From Trichostrongylus colubriformis (lineage: Eukaryota; Nematoda; Chromadorea; Rhabditida; Trichostrongylidae): DNA of 64,000 nt. Each line of letters begins with the position of its first letter. The first letter of the stretch is position 1. Where the stretch lies: assembly GCA_963978905.1 (NCBI GenBank), contig OZ022260.1:38190259-38254258 (forward strand), in the 5' to 3' direction. The notes beneath the pieces were generated by a model, which saw only the letters and a program-made list of their open reading frames with translations, ran no database searches and was not told where the DNA came from. Shown here in pieces: positions 63,118 to 64,000 of this stretch. The position numbers and the translations under genes were made by a program.

Positions 63118-63362
63118 TATGTGGTGATTAGTAGATCTTTTGCTTCGCGGCGCCGTCAGTACGACTTGACGCACTCGTTCAGAATTCCGCTCAAGACGCA
63201 ATGGGCTGGTACGGTAAAGGATCTTCGAAGATTGCACGTTGGAACCTTCGGAAGTTCGCCTATGTCGTTGTTTTTGCTGTTTCAACAGATAAAGCTGCGA
63301 CTTGCACTTGCCGCGCCACTCGCCACGGGCGGCCGCGCGAAAATTTGACCAATTGCCACACA
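63118..63362. mobile_element. Family B MITE
   Basis: CGGCGCCGTCAGTACGACTT, AGAATTCCGCTCAAGACGCA and the end GCGCGAAAATTTGACCAAT match the 57118 copy closely. Confidence 0.65.
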
Positions 63363-64000
63363 TCGCGGAGCGCGAAACAAATCAACATCGGGCGCGAAGA
63401 ATAAAACTGCGCTCTGGCCGATGAAGGCTGTTCGATACCCTTCTTCTAGATTTCCGATTTCTGATCTTAGGTGTAGAAAATTACTCAGTTCTTTTCGTGT
63501 TTCTGTTCATGTACCGTATTAAGTAGTGTTTCTGAGAAAATTTAGAATCCTGGCATTTCCGTGGATGATTCACTTGGACCAGAAGAAGAAGAAACTTGGA
63601 CTGGTAAAAGAGTTCGTAGAAAAATCACAGTATGACCAAACACGCAAGTCATCTAAAAGAACATAGAGAATACGTACGTACATGTGGATAAGGATAGTAA
63701 CCCTGGATGTCACTCATTTTCACCCTTTCAGCCCTGAATTTTTCTGCGTAACGGAACGTTTTCTTGTTTTTGCTCATTACTTGACACCATATAAAAACAC
63801 TTAAACAAAATTTTGAGCTTTCTTAACCATAAACCAAGAAAAAAAGCCTGAAAAGTTGTTTCCCACACACTCAAAGATTATTTTTGAAGGGGAAAAGCTT
63901 ATTATTGTCTTATGGCACGTACAAGTTCATAAAGGGCAAATTAACTAATGTCTTATAGCACTGTACAAGTTTATAGTCTCATCGGACGTTATGACACTTC

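Overview
The window looks like a stretch of nuclear genome from a clade V (strongylid or hookworm-like) parasitic nematode. Evidence: AT-rich non-coding DNA, tiny exons, short introns (45-70 bp) ending in TTTCAG-type acceptors mixed with long ones, and many short foldback, MITE-like and SINE-like repeats. Nothing bacterial was seen: no operons, Shine-Dalgarno sites, CRISPR arrays or phage genes. The species is an inference.

The one securely identified gene is a PSKH1-type serine/threonine protein kinase on the minus strand. Its nine coding exons are scattered from 27461 down to 11047, with a first intron of about 10.3 kb. Joined, they read as an open frame of 391 codons with every catalytic motif, an N-terminal MG myristoylation-type start and a Ser/Thr/Arg-rich C-terminal tail like that of human PSKH1. 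Its introns hold a tandem-repeat transposable element, MITEs, an (AACT)n tract and a stray copy of part of its own exon 4.

Downstream of the kinase on the same strand lie a decayed Mutator-like (MULE) transposase (4475-5480) and a small multi-exon gene of unknown function (about 5762-7262). From 8342 to 8705 there is a coding relic full of stops. Upstream of the kinase (27.5-64 kb) no gene could be named. There are only isolated exon-like stretches (36.1 kb, 37.2-37.4 kb) and a cluster of coding-like pieces at 58.3-60.0 kb, part of which recurs in inverted orientation at 61.0 kb.

The rest is repeat landscape: two inverted copies of an element with ~270 bp internal tandem units (14 kb and 44 kb), a tRNA-like SINE family, at least six MITE or foldback families (two with TA duplications, one with TTAA), a foldback built of CGCGATCGCG palindromes, and several pure G or C runs of 11-20 bases. 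Splice models were built by eye and need transcript support. Repeat family letters (A, B, D, H, J) are labels used only in this report.
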